Under the pieces are notes generated by a model. The model searched no databases, was not told the DNA's origin, and saw only the letters and a program-made list of their open reading frames with translations. This document shows, piece after piece, positions 30,605-38,719 of a stretch of 64,000 nucleotides of DNA (the first letter of the stretch is position 1; every line of letters begins with the position of its first letter). The stretch comes from Trichomonas vaginalis G3 (taxonomy: Eukaryota; Parabasalia; Trichomonadida; Trichomonadidae). The translations under genes and the position numbers were made by a program. The stretch spans positions 24,521,300 through 24,585,299 of the forward strand of contig NC_067204.1 of assembly GCF_026262505.1 (NCBI RefSeq), written 5' to 3'.

Positions 30605-31444
30605 CTACTCTACTTGTTTGAAGTTGTCAAAATACTCTGTTATTTTTTCCTTCAGTAGCGGCAAATCTTCTTTGAATGTAAGAATTGTACAACCTTTAAT
30701 ATCATAGTGTGTTTGAGGTAACGTATCTTGAACTATTTGTTTCACATCTTCATTCGGTGTCATTGAAATCGGTAAGTTTTCGCGATAGAACCAATTTCTG
30801 TCAGATTTGTAAATCTTAGCAAGGTCGTAAAAGCTTTTGTTGTTTCTTCTGACTAAATGCAACATAACCATATCTCTGTCTTCTTCATTTTCCATCTCTT
30901 CAGTGTAAATCATATACTTATAGTTCTTTTCCTTTCCTTTTGGTACCGAACGTGGTATTCTTTTCTGTATGGTTTTGTCTTTTGCTTCAAGCTTGTTCTC
31001 TAGCTCTTCACGTTCTTGTCTATGAATTTCGTCAAGAAGTTTACAAACATACCATGAATAGCGAGCTGAAGCCCATTGTGCCACATTATTTACAAGAAGT
31101 CTATGTACATAATATCCTCTCAAACCGTTTGGCAATTTTTCACGATTTTCATAGAGTTTTGGCGACTGGGGTTTTTCTCCCACTCGCTGTTCTTCACGAT
31201 TTTCAGAAAAAAGTATGTCTCGCTGTGCTTCATTTAATAGTTCAATAGTGCTTTGGTTCCTAAACCAGTCTTTAGGAAGCTTAGTATCTGGAGCAAAACA
31301 TGCTGTCAAAATACTTTGCATTTGGTACATGTCATCTTTGACCGAACGAATGAGACGTAACTGTTTGTTATACTGTATGTACTCATATTCTTCATTTATA
31401 GCTTCATGGACTATAACTGTTGTTGTGTTCTCTGTTGTTGACAT
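30605..31444 (-). CDS. KilA-N domain protein of the Polinton
   Basis: 279 residues from MSTTENTTTV; the frame is open a little further, but this ATG is more natural. The centre reads LPKDWFRNQSTIELLNEAQR and later RGYYVHRLLVNNVAQWASAR plus YSWYVCKLLDEI, the KilA-N fold pattern (trp-helix, then hydrophobic-His, N.AQWAS). A basic linker (KRIPRSVPKGKEK) leads to a C-terminal domain with YKYMIYTEEMENEEDRDMVM, as in viral MSV199/DUF3627-type proteins. KilA-N proteins bind DNA in large DNA viruses and phages. It lies next to the five-arm repeat modules. Confidence 0.7.
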   Translation of the reverse strand: MSTTENTTTVIVHEAINEEYEYIQYNKQLRLIRSVKDDMYQMQSILTACFAPDTKLPKDWFRNQSTIELLNEAQRDILFSENREEQRVGEKPQSPKLYENREKLPNGLRGYYVHRLLVNNVAQWASARYSWYVCKLLDEIHRQEREELENKLEAKDKTIQKRIPRSVPKGKEKNYKYMIYTEEMENEEDRDMVMLHLVRRNNKSFYDLAKIYKSDRNWFYRENLPISMTPNEDVKQIVQDTLPQTHYDIKGCTILTFKEDLPLLKEKITEYFDNFKQVE

Positions 31445-31650
31445 ATCTGTCTTTACATACAAAATAAAAAAATAAATAAAAATAAAACTAACTTTATTTT
31501 TTCTATCTTAAGGAAATTCATGATTTTCATAGAGTTTTATGCAAGACCGAAAAAAGTCTGTCTAGAGAAATTTCACTGTTTTCATAGAGTTTTTTGACGA
31601 CTAAGGTTTCTTACCTACTCGCTGTTCTTCACTGTTTTCGTACGGAATCT

Positions 31651-31674
31651 CTACCCTCGGTTTTCCGAGGGTAG
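31651..31674. terminator. Perfect 10-bp hairpin with TTTT loop
   Basis: CTACCCTCGG-TTTT-CCGAGGGTAG. Lies beyond the 3' end of the T5orf172 gene on the minus strand. It uses the same CTACCC/GGGTAG core as the five-arm module 58 bases away. Could be a transcript end or part of the same recognition system; no proof of either. Confidence 0.5.
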
Positions 31675-31731
31675 CAATCTTATGCCATTTTACTTAGATT
31701 TTTGTGCTGAATTCAATAAAAATATATTTTA

Positions 31732-31778
31732 GGGTAGAAGGGTATATCTAACCTGTTTTCTACCCTCTTTTCTACCCC
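31732..31778. repeat. Five-arm module, GGGTAGAA core
   Basis: 47 bp, with the core twice in one direction then three times inverted (GGGTAGAA, GGGTATA..., ACCTG, CTACCC, CTACCC). Frame, arm spacing and the AAAATATATTTTAG flank match the GGTGAA modules elsewhere in the element, although the core differs. Sits just beyond the stop of the T5orf172 gene. Confidence 0.8.
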
Positions 31779-31816
31779 AGTTATTTTATAAGCGTTTTAC
31801 ATGGTAAACGTTATTT

Positions 31817-32428
31817 TTACATGTATTTTTCAGCAACTTCGTCAAATACTTTTATAGCTTTAGCTATCTCATCTACTTCAAACGTTTCTTTACCTTTCGT
31901 GGGAGCACCATACATTTTCTCAAACTTTTCAAGCAGTTCTGTTTCTGCAGCTCTCATATCGTTAACAAACACAACCTTAACTCTATTGACTGTAGAGTCA
32001 TATCTTTTAGTTATATTAAATGTTCTTCCTATCTTATATCTCTTTGTATTGAAGTCTTTCGGTTTCTGAACGATGTAAAGTAAGCCTTCACTGCAACGTT
32101 CTGAGTCGAATGAACCATATGTTATGAAATTATATCCAACAACTGGGTCAATCCATAACAAAACTACTGGTATAAGACTTTTGTCTATAAGATATGCTGT
32201 AGTTCCATGAAATCTTACCGATATCATAAGCTCAGGATTTCTTGTCAAAATTTTCTGAGTTGAAGCAATTTTAACCCAGTCGTTTGTTTTCTTTCCAGAT
32301 GGAGATATAATGTCTGACAAAGAATATTTCTTGTATTTCTTTGAGTATCTTACGTTTAAATCACCAATTCTAACCATTTTGGTGTCATTGTCTATCTTTC
32401 TAACTGTTTCAAACTCAGTGTTTGACAT
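31817..32428 (-). CDS. KilA-N-like / T5orf172 (GIY-YIG) protein
   Basis: 203 residues. The N-terminus (RYSKKYKKYSLSDIISPSGK, NDWVKIASTQKIL, then STAYLIDKSLIPVVLLWIDP-type text) looks like a short KilA-N/MSV199 DNA-binding domain. Residues 125-195 match T5orf172/MUG113, a GIY-YIG-like fold: LLYIVQKPKDFNTKRYKIGR, KRYDSTVNRVKVVF, ETELLEKFEKMYG and GKETFEV. Such two-part proteins are common in large DNA viruses and are thought to cut or bind DNA. A duplicate of its last 40 codons lies at 33947-34069. Five-arm modules flank both copies. Confidence 0.75.
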   Translation of the reverse strand: MSNTEFETVRKIDNDTKMVRIGDLNVRYSKKYKKYSLSDIISPSGKKTNDWVKIASTQKILTRNPELMISVRFHGTTAYLIDKSLIPVVLLWIDPVVGYNFITYGSFDSERCSEGLLYIVQKPKDFNTKRYKIGRTFNITKRYDSTVNRVKVVFVNDMRAAETELLEKFEKMYGAPTKGKETFEVDEIAKAIKVFDEVAEKYM

Positions 32429-32541
32429 TTCCTGTTCTTACATACAAAATAAAAAAAAATATTTTAAAAAAACTAGCTTTTATTTTCTATCTTAAGGAAA
32501 TTCATGAATTTTGTTGCTGAATTCAATAAAAATATATTTTA

Positions 32542-32716
32542 GGTGAAGAGGTGAGATTTCACCTCTTTTTTCACCTGTTTTTTCACCTCATGAATTTTCA
32601 TGATTTCATCGTAAATGTTTTGTCAAAACTTCTTCGTAATGAGCGTAAATGACCCAAAAATATATTTTAGGTGAAGAGGTGAGATTTCACCTCTTTTTTC
32701 ACCTGTTTTTTCACCT
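32542..32716. repeat. Two five-arm modules, GGTGAA core
   Basis: 47-bp modules at 32542-32588 and 32670-32716: GGTGAAGAGGTGAGATTTCA and then three inverted arms ending TTCACCT. Both carry the AAATATATTTTA flank. The second lies just after the stop of the 32723-33637 gene, the first near the start of the T5orf172 gene. Confidence 0.85.
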
Positions 32717-32722
32717 GTTATT

Positions 32723-33637
32723 TTATAAGCGTTTTACATGAATTGTATGATGTATATTTGAAATCCTAAACAATTTCGTAGCTTCTATTTCTTCTGTCAG
32801 TACATCGAATGTTTTAACGATACCGAAAGTTTCTTTATACTTCTTCTTGACGTCAGATAGAAGGAAATCGTCAGCAGTTGGATAGTTTTTGTTCAGAAAT
32901 GTCAACATGTCCATTTTATCTTCTGCTGGTTTCTCTGCTTCTTTCTTTAAATCTGCATAGTCGTTTCGCATACGTTCTATCTCTTTGACGGAGTAGTTAT
33001 ATTTCCTCATTGCTGCTTTACATTTAGAACATTGTGGGTTCATTTTAGCATTGTACATTGAAATTTGACCTGCAAGTACAACTAAGGCGTCAATGGTTTT
33101 CTTTAACTCAAAAGTTGCTGGTTTTATCTGTTCGTTCCATACTTTACCTCTTTTATCTTTATCTCTTATCTGCCATACACATTTTGCAACTAACGAAACA
33201 AAGTTGTCGTAGGTCTTAAACTCCCCAGATTTATATATGTCAGAGATGTTCTTATATACCATGTCGCAATCTTTGTCCATGACTTTGTGGTTGCAATGAA
33301 ATCCTAGAAACTCATAGTTTACCTTTCGTATGAACTTCTTTATTTCTACTGAGTCAGTTGCTTTGACTTCTATTTCATCGAATTCAGGAATAGTAAGCTT
33401 TTGCTGCTGAATTTCAGGAAGTTTAGGTAGATGGTCGATGAGGTCCTGCATTTCATAAAGATATTCTTCATTTGTTTCATCTTTTGCAGTGCAATCTAAA
33501 TCTCCTTGGAGAAGTTCTTGCTTTATCTTCTGGATTGTTGTTTCGAAAGTATATGAAGAAGGAATGAAGCTTTTCATCTCTACTAACATTGAAGTTGGGT
33601 TCATGACTAAAGAGTTTGGTGCTGTTGTTGCTAACAT
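32723..33637 (-). CDS. Polinton protein, unrecognised
   Basis: 304 residues from MLATTAPNSLVMNP; the frame is open upstream but that part is a low-complexity F/Y/K leader. Helical, charged, with FLGFHCNHKVMDKDCDMVYK and a CSKCKAAMRKY pair of Cys that could bind a metal with the earlier His/Cys. Contains ELKKTIDALVVLAGQISMYN. No family recognised. Neighbours are the KilA-N/T5orf172 genes in the same direction, so it may belong to that accessory cluster. Confidence 0.6.
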   Translation of the reverse strand: MLATTAPNSLVMNPTSMLVEMKSFIPSSYTFETTIQKIKQELLQGDLDCTAKDETNEEYLYEMQDLIDHLPKLPEIQQQKLTIPEFDEIEVKATDSVEIKKFIRKVNYEFLGFHCNHKVMDKDCDMVYKNISDIYKSGEFKTYDNFVSLVAKCVWQIRDKDKRGKVWNEQIKPATFELKKTIDALVVLAGQISMYNAKMNPQCSKCKAAMRKYNYSVKEIERMRNDYADLKKEAEKPAEDKMDMLTFLNKNYPTADDFLLSDVKKKYKETFGIVKTFDVLTEEIEATKLFRISNIHHTIHVKRL

Positions 33638-33712
33638 GTTCTTACAATAAAAATAAAAAAATATTTTTTTAAAAAAAACCAACTTTATTTTTTATTTCGG
33701 GAAAATTCATGA

Positions 33713-33855
33713 GGTGAAAAAAGAGGTGAAAAAAGAGGTGAAATCTCACCTCTTCACCTAAAATATATTTTTGGTGTAAATTTCATGAAAATTCAAGAGT
33801 TTTAGACCATGTTAGAAAACGTGTTAGAAAACATGTTAGATCTAACATTCTAACA
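33713..33855. repeat. Tandem five-arm modules with two different cores
   Basis: 33713-33759 uses the GGTGAA core (reverse orientation: three direct then two inverted arms). 33810-33855 uses a GTTAGA core in the same layout: TGTTAGAAAACGTGTTAG, then AACATGTTAGATCTAACATT and TCTAACA. Spacing between them (97 bp) is close to the 87 bp between the paired modules at 43200 and 43287. Confidence 0.8.
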
Positions 33856-33946
33856 TAAACATTCTCGTCAAATACAAAAAAATACAAAAAAATGACACTA
33901 ACTTTATTTTCTGACTTTCACAAAAGACCAAAAATATACGCTTTAC

Positions 33947-34069
33947 ATGTATTTTTCAGCAACTTCGTCAAATAATTTTATAGCACTATCTATCTCATCT
34001 ACTTCAAACGTTTCTTTACCTTTCGTGGGAGCACCATACATCTTCTCAAACTTTTCAAGTAGTTCTGTT
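33947..34069 (-). repeat. Duplicate of the T5orf172 gene's end
   Basis: About 125 bp nearly identical to the last 40 codons of the 31817-32428 gene (TELLEKFEKMYGAPTKGKE, EVDEIDSAIKLFDEVAEKYM). Flanked, as the full copy is, by five-arm modules on its downstream side. Confidence 0.8.
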
Positions 34070-34125
34070 TCAGTAGGTGGGACGTCGGACATTCGTTTGT
34101 GTCTTAACCGTCTTTGTTCTGAAAC

Positions 34126-34438
34126 AATATAATATTGTCTTGAAAAAGTACAACATTGTCTTGAAAAAGTACAACATTGTCTTGAAAAAGTACAACATTG
34201 TTCTGAAAAAGTACAATATTGTCTTGAAAAAGTACAACATTGTTCTGAAAAAGTTCAAGACTTGTTCTGAAAAAGTACAGCTGTACTCAAATTTGAGAGA
34301 CATTGTCCTGAATTTATACAACATTGTTCTGAAAAAGTACAACATTGTTCTGAAAAAGTACAATATTGTCTTGAAAAAGTACAACATTGTCTTGAAAAAG
34401 TACAACATTGTCTTGAAAAAGTACAATATTGTACTGAC
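34126..34438 (+). repeat. 21-bp tandem repeat, open on both strands
   Basis: About 14 units of ACAACATTGTCTTGAAAAAGT and variants (TTCTGAAAAAG). The plus strand reads repeated VLKKYNI heptads, the minus strand FKTMLYF. Open frames here are a by-product of a 21-base unit without stops; the plus frame runs into the start of the 34444 gene. Coding use is unproven. Confidence 0.85.
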
Positions 34439-34443
34439 TCAGT

Positions 34444-34818
34444 ATGGAGCTTGACCCCTTAGACGAAGCAATTTATCTAATTGAGGTAAATGAAACCGTG
34501 AAGGAATATCTCAGCAAGTGCAAACCAAGCAAGTCCATTGGCTTCTGGTTGTCCAAGAATAGTGTCTTAAAGTTGGAAATTGAAACAGGTGTTGCAATTC
34601 AAGTTCCAGAAGGCACTGCATTCGATGATATTAAGGATGTGAAGAAAGAAGCCCTCTTGAAGTTCTTCATGAAACGTCCTTGGATACTACTTCCATATCG
34701 TGAGAGCCCAATTCCACGAATTACACAAATTCTCAGAGCACTACTTCACTACTCTGGACAGCCGTTCTTCATAACCTCAGAAGGCGACATCCAACCAATT
34801 CTTCAGCCAGTTCAGTAA
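34444..34818 (+). CDS. Host-like gene inside the Polinton, unrecognised
   Basis: 124 residues from MELDPLDEAIYLIEVNETV, with KSIGFWLSKNSVLKLEIETG, KKEALLKFFMKRPWILLPYR and ITQILRALLHYSGQPFF. Codon use (AAG, TTC, GCC, CTC frequent) is closer to host genes than to the AAA/TTT-rich Polinton genes around it, and it lacks the ATTTTTA box. Likely a captured host fragment or a later insertion together with the 21-bp repeats. No family recognised. Confidence 0.5.
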   Translation: MELDPLDEAIYLIEVNETVKEYLSKCKPSKSIGFWLSKNSVLKLEIETGVAIQVPEGTAFDDIKDVKKEALLKFFMKRPWILLPYRESPIPRITQILRALLHYSGQPFFITSEGDIQPILQPVQ

Positions 34819-34930
34819 ACATCTCATTTTAACTCACTTTTTTATGTTTTTTGTGAAAGTGTCAAAAATAAATTGTTTTCATGAGTTTTCTACGATGTTA
34901 GAAAAATGTTATTTTCTAATATCTTCACAT

Positions 34931-35786
34931 TCAATACTTTTTCAGCACTTTTCCGTAGTTGTATATGAAAGACAATTCGAGATAAAAGTCGTAGTACAAT
35001 GGTATAATATGCTGCACACCATTTGTTGTGAACCAAACTTGAAAGTCAGAGAAACTGTTACTAGGTGGTTCGTAGAATTTAGAAGCAAAGTCATAAAAGT
35101 CCTTACCAATACATAGAAAACTATTGTTGCTTGAACTGAAACTTGCATGACACATAACATTTTGAGGGTCAAACACGTTTCTATAAACTGTCAAATCTGT
35201 TGGTGGGCGTATAAATTTAAACGGACCGTCAGGTGGTAATGGTTCGTTCTGGTTTAGTAACCGAAGAAATTGTGCCCAAGAACGTTTGTCTACTTCCCAA
35301 AATAAAAACTGTGTATCTCTTGGAGGGTTATTTTCAATCCTTTGAAATGAAACTGTGGAGTTCATCTTGTCATATTCTAGTTTCAGATAGTATGTTCCAT
35401 TTAGTAAAGAATCGTATTTTTCTTGAAATTCCCAATAATATTTGTTCATTTGAGTTTGAAAGTCATTTAGAGTCTTCTCAAGGTTTTCGTCTGAACGAAT
35501 TGTAAAGATTCTCATTTCATTTTGTCTATTAGACCATCAGAACCTCTATACTGCCCATGAAATATACTGCGAACATAAAAGCGTTCGTTCTTTTTGAAAA
35601 CAAAACTCTTCTAAATCCTATTGCCTTTGCATCTGAAGGACTTTGAAGCCAACGAATTGGATAGTCAAACCTGTAAGTACGGGATGAAATTTCTTCATCT
35701 GAAATATTCCTACCAGCATTTGTAAAGATATAGTCTAACGGTTTTGTATCTGCTACTTTTGTTCTTTGTTTTTCAACCTGAAACAT
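34931..35786 (-). pseudogene. Second copy of the 40147-40995 protein family
   Basis: Two parts (35529-35786 and 34931-35515) correspond in order to the N- and C-terminal parts of the 40147-40995 protein: KPLDYIFTNAG, YRFDYPIRWLQSPSDAKAIG, then PPSNSFSDFQVWFTTNGVQH and YDFYLELSFIYNYG. So the element carries two copies on opposite strands. Broken. Function unknown; structural role guessed from the beta-rich composition. Confidence 0.7.
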
Positions 35787-35823
35787 TTAATATATGTAAA
35801 AATATACTGTTTTAAAAAATGTT

Positions 35824-36408
35824 TTAAAATGGTATGCCATATAGCTTCTTGAATTTGTTAAGATATAGTCTAACGTATTTTCCATCTGTATCTCTAGCGT
35901 TTACATAAGCACAGCCCGCCTTAGTAAAACATACGTGTAATTTCCTATAGTTTACGCCGGTATAAAAGTAGAAAGAGTCCTGTTCTTCGCTATAGTAGTA
36001 AAACTCAAACGTATGCTTACCATAGTCTGTAATTTCAATTGCTTCATCTTCTAGTTCGTCGACAAATTCGAATACAATATCTCGAAAATTGCTTTTGTTC
36101 TTATTGTTTTCAGAACAAGTGACCCAACGTAAGTTTTCAAGTCTATTGTCGTTTCTTATATGGTTTATGTGGTCTACAAAAGGTAGATTGTTAGGGTTTG
36201 GTATAAAATGAGTTGCAATGACAACATGTTTAAAATAGTGTTTTCCACCAATCCTCATCCTAGCATATCCGTCATTTTGCTCCCATTCGCTTAAAACTCT
36301 TTTTGTCTTTTTGTTTCTGACTTCAAAAGGCTCAGAACAGTGAATTTCATATTTCTCATCTAACAAACAAGTTTCCCAACGGTCTTCTCCAACAAACTCA
36401 GCGTACAT
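35824..36408 (-). CDS. HNH endonuclease (NUMOD4/HNH_3 type)
   Basis: 194 residues. The N-terminal part has a NUMOD4-like RVLSEWEQNDGYARMRIGGK, then the HNH core HVVIATHFIPNPNNLPFVDH followed by INHIRNDNRLENLRWVT and CSENNKNKSN, the exact layout of HNH_3 homing-type nucleases of phages and large viruses. The remaining 90 residues are a beta-rich tail with DSFYFYTGVNYRKLHVCFTK, possibly a DNA-binding domain. It would cut double-stranded DNA, and may be a selfish gene inside the element. A 75-bp piece of its 5' end is duplicated at 36466-36540. Confidence 0.85.
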   Translation of the reverse strand: MYAEFVGEDRWETCLLDEKYEIHCSEPFEVRNKKTKRVLSEWEQNDGYARMRIGGKHYFKHVVIATHFIPNPNNLPFVDHINHIRNDNRLENLRWVTCSENNKNKSNFRDIVFEFVDELEDEAIEITDYGKHTFEFYYYSEEQDSFYFYTGVNYRKLHVCFTKAGCAYVNARDTDGKYVRLYLNKFKKLYGIPF

Positions 36409-36465
36409 TTCAAATAAAATAAAAAAATATTTTTTTGAAAAATGTTTTGTTTTAAATGGTATGCC

Positions 36466-36540
36466 ATTTCATATTTCTCATCTAACAAACAAGTTTCCCA
36501 ACGGTCTTCTCCAACAAACTCAGCGTACAGTTCAAATAAA
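36466..36540 (-). repeat. 75-bp duplicate of the HNH gene's 5' end
   Basis: Nearly identical to 36344-36418 including the ATG region. Lies just upstream of the HNH gene. Confidence 0.75.
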
Positions 36541-36560
36541 AATAAAAAAATGTTTTTTCT

Positions 36561-37145
36561 TTACTTTACGTAACCACCCGCTGCCAAAAGTCTTTGACGC
36601 CAACCCATACCAGCTAATGAAGGTTGACTTGGTTTAGTTTGGAAACTAACCTTTGGTTTTGGTTTATCTTCAGTTTTTGGCTCCCCTTCTTCTATTGGTT
36701 TTTCGTCACTTTTCGGTTCATTTGACTTTACCTCACTTGCTTGAACAGTTGTGTCGTCAACATCTTCATAAATATCATATGCCATCTGTTTTTGTTTTCC
36801 TTTCAACTTTTTGTGTTTGTTGTAAAGTTTAGAATATTTCGACTCTAAGTCAATGAGATGTTCTATAATGAACTGTTGGTCAGTGAAGTAAACTTTTCCA
36901 TCTGTTGTCTCATAAACTCCTTCAGACTTCAATATTTTATTTGTGAGAGTCTGTTTCTTTTTTGAGATACTAGCCGTTCCATTTCTATGAAAAGTGACTT
37001 TGTAGTTAGGGTTTGTATTTCCAGACCTGGCACTTTCTATTATTGAATTTTTCTCTTCATCTGTAAGTTCTTTGACAGGTTTTGACAATGGTTCTGAACT
37101 TTTTGTTTGTGGTGTCAAATCTACCGTTTCAACTTCTTCGGTCAT
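36561..37145 (-). CDS. Polinton protein, unrecognised, Lys/Glu/Pro-rich
   Basis: 194 residues from MTEEVETVDLTPQTKSSEPL. It has a central folded-looking stretch (NPNYKVTFHRNGTASISKKK; EGVYETTDGKVYFTDQQFII), then a short coiled coil (YSKLYNKHKKLKGKQKQM), an acidic/Pro linker, and ends LAGMGWRQRLLAAGGYVK. It is immediately preceded by the repeated start box TTTTTTACTGAGATGAA, also used by the next gene. Probably a virion or assembly factor by position in the small-structural-gene cluster; no family recognised. Confidence 0.55.
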   Translation of the reverse strand: MTEEVETVDLTPQTKSSEPLSKPVKELTDEEKNSIIESARSGNTNPNYKVTFHRNGTASISKKKQTLTNKILKSEGVYETTDGKVYFTDQQFIIEHLIDLESKYSKLYNKHKKLKGKQKQMAYDIYEDVDDTTVQASEVKSNEPKSDEKPIEEGEPKTEDKPKPKVSFQTKPSQPSLAGMGWRQRLLAAGGYVK

Positions 37146-37164
37146 TTCATCTCAGTAAAAAATT

Positions 37165-37320
37165 TTAGTTTGGTTTGTTTTCAACTGGTTGTTTAGGTTT
37201 TTTAAGTCGGTCTAAAACTTCCTGAGGTATAGGAAGAACTTGACAAACACGTGGTTGTGTAACTGCTGGAAGTCGACAAATCCATCTTGAGCCCATTTGT
37301 CTCAAAGCTATATTGTTCAT
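37165..37320 (-). CDS. Small Polinton protein (51 residues)
   Basis: MNNIALRQMGSRWICRLPAV and then a Pro/Lys-rich end. The start is preceded by the same TTTTTTACTGAGATGAA box as the 36561-37145 gene, 175 bp away, and the stop overlaps that gene's box, so it looks like a real compact gene despite its size. No family recognised. Confidence 0.5.
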   Translation of the reverse strand: MNNIALRQMGSRWICRLPAVTQPRVCQVLPIPQEVLDRLKKPKQPVENKPN

Positions 37321-37339
37321 TTCATCTCAGTAAAAAATT

Positions 37340-37741
37340 TTACATTCCCCACGTTTGAGGCGGTTGAGGTTGGTTGTTGTTTACCCACTGTTGTGCATGG
37401 TTATATCCTCTGTTAAAGAATCTTTCACCTTGGTCCATATAGTGCCCTGCTTGGTTATAGTAGTCATTTGCTTTGTTATAGTAGTTTCCTGCTTGTCTTC
37501 CTACATTGTCCATCCATCCTTGAACTTTTCCTCTTGTTTCAGGATTTGGAATAAGATTTGCTGCATCTCGTGCTACCTCCCAACCTTTCTGTACAGTTTG
37601 TATAATAGGCTGTGCTTTCTCTTTCAGTATACCTAATGTACTCAAAATCTTCCTTCCAATTCCAAATGCACCTCTGGCTAGTGTTCCCACTGCGGGCAAA
37701 AATCTGGATGCAACTCCTGCTAATGCGCCAAATAAACCCAT
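37340..37741 (-). CDS. Small virion-like protein with amphipathic N-terminus
   Basis: 133 residues, MGLFGALAGVASRFLPAVGT then LARGAFGIGRKILSTLG, an amphipathic, Gly/Ala-rich leader followed by a helix and an Asn/Tyr/Gln-rich tail (YYNKANDYYNQAGHYMDQGE). This layout recalls membrane-active minor capsid proteins (adenovirus pVI-like) of Polintons. A second, shorter protein of similar type is at 41000-41242. Assignment is by pattern only. Confidence 0.5.
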   Translation of the reverse strand: MGLFGALAGVASRFLPAVGTLARGAFGIGRKILSTLGILKEKAQPIIQTVQKGWEVARDAANLIPNPETRGKVQGWMDNVGRQAGNYYNKANDYYNQAGHYMDQGERFFNRGYNHAQQWVNNNQPQPPQTWGM

Positions 37742-37840
37742 TTCTTATGGGTTAAAAAATGACGAATTCAAACAAGGACCCCTATGTTTCTAAGGCAACA
37801 AAGAAAGCACTCATGATAAAAATCTTTAGTTCAACACCAA

Positions 37841-38719
37841 ATGCTTGGTTTATGGATATCTTGGAAAAACATTCCGAGGTATAGAGAAGATGGACCACCA
37901 TACTGGCTAATATTTGTCGGTCAAAACACAAGATACTGTGAAGCCATACCATTACAGTCCAAAAATATTTTAGATGTGAAAACTGCTTTGACAATATTCG
38001 TTGACAAATACCATCCAACAAAACTGACATCTGACTGTGAAAGTTCTTTCAAATCAGACGATATTAAAAACTATCTGCGTTCAAAAAATGTAAACCAATA
38101 TTTCATTGTCGACCAAAACCATTCTGCTCTTGGTGTCATTGACGGTTGTATAAAAATGTTAAGAGACTTAAACCAACCACAAGGTGGTGAGGTAGATGAA
38201 ATGTCATATGACGACAAATACAGACATTTCTCCATGGCAAAGATGAGACAAGTTTTAAATATTTACAATAGCCGTAAACAAAAAGGTTTGGGAAACCACT
38301 CCCCCGAAGAAATGAAAAACAACCCTGACTTAGAGAAAGACTATATATTTAATAGTTTAGTCAAAAGAGACAAACAAGAAAGAATGCCAGGCTTCAAACT
38401 TAAGAAAGGCGACAAAGTAAAAATAGAAATACCTAAACGCGACCCATATGAAAATACTATTGACTATGACAACAATGGGAACCCGACAGGTACTCACATT
38501 CGTGTTCGTAAAAATAGAAGAAAGTATACAAGAGAATATTATGAAGTTTTAGGCAAACATGGCAAAATGTACAGACTGCAAGCAGAAGATAAAACTACTA
38601 TTGTCAGACCTCGTTTCAAACTTGTCAAAGTTCAAGGTGGTATACTTTCAAAGACAGTTCCTAACAAATATAAGACAACTCCTGACGAATATGCTAAAGA
38701 AGTGGAACATGACGACTAA
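37841..38719 (+). CDS. Polinton integrase (retroviral type)
   Basis: 292 residues. The catalytic core is of the DDE RNase H fold: YWLIFVGQNTRYCEAIPLQS, LTSDCESSFKSDDIKNYLRS, and NHSALGVIDGCIKMLRDLNQ giving the third acidic position region, followed by RQVLNIYNSRKQKGLGNHSP. The C-terminal 90 residues form an SH3/chromo-like tail (KLKKGDKVKIEIPK, YYEVLGKHGKMYRLQ). It joins the element's ends to host DNA and explains the 6-bp duplications. It is a core Polinton gene. Confidence 0.88.
   Translation: MLGLWISWKNIPRYREDGPPYWLIFVGQNTRYCEAIPLQSKNILDVKTALTIFVDKYHPTKLTSDCESSFKSDDIKNYLRSKNVNQYFIVDQNHSALGVIDGCIKMLRDLNQPQGGEVDEMSYDDKYRHFSMAKMRQVLNIYNSRKQKGLGNHSPEEMKNNPDLEKDYIFNSLVKRDKQERMPGFKLKKGDKVKIEIPKRDPYENTIDYDNNGNPTGTHIRVRKNRRKYTREYYEVLGKHGKMYRLQAEDKTTIVRPRFKLVKVQGGILSKTVPNKYKTTPDEYAKEVEHDD

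Larger units (their letters stand above)
31445..31816. other. Polinton spacer with hairpins
   Basis: Contains repeated TTCACTGTTTTCATAGAGTTTT-like text copied from the neighbouring KilA-N gene, the perfect hairpin at 31651-31674, and the five-arm module at 31732-31778. No gene seen. Confidence 0.6.

Noticed and set aside
34077-34454. Coding gene made of VLKKYNI repeats, or its complement
   Set aside because: Both strands are open because the 21-bp unit lacks stops; no start context or non-repeat domain supports a protein.
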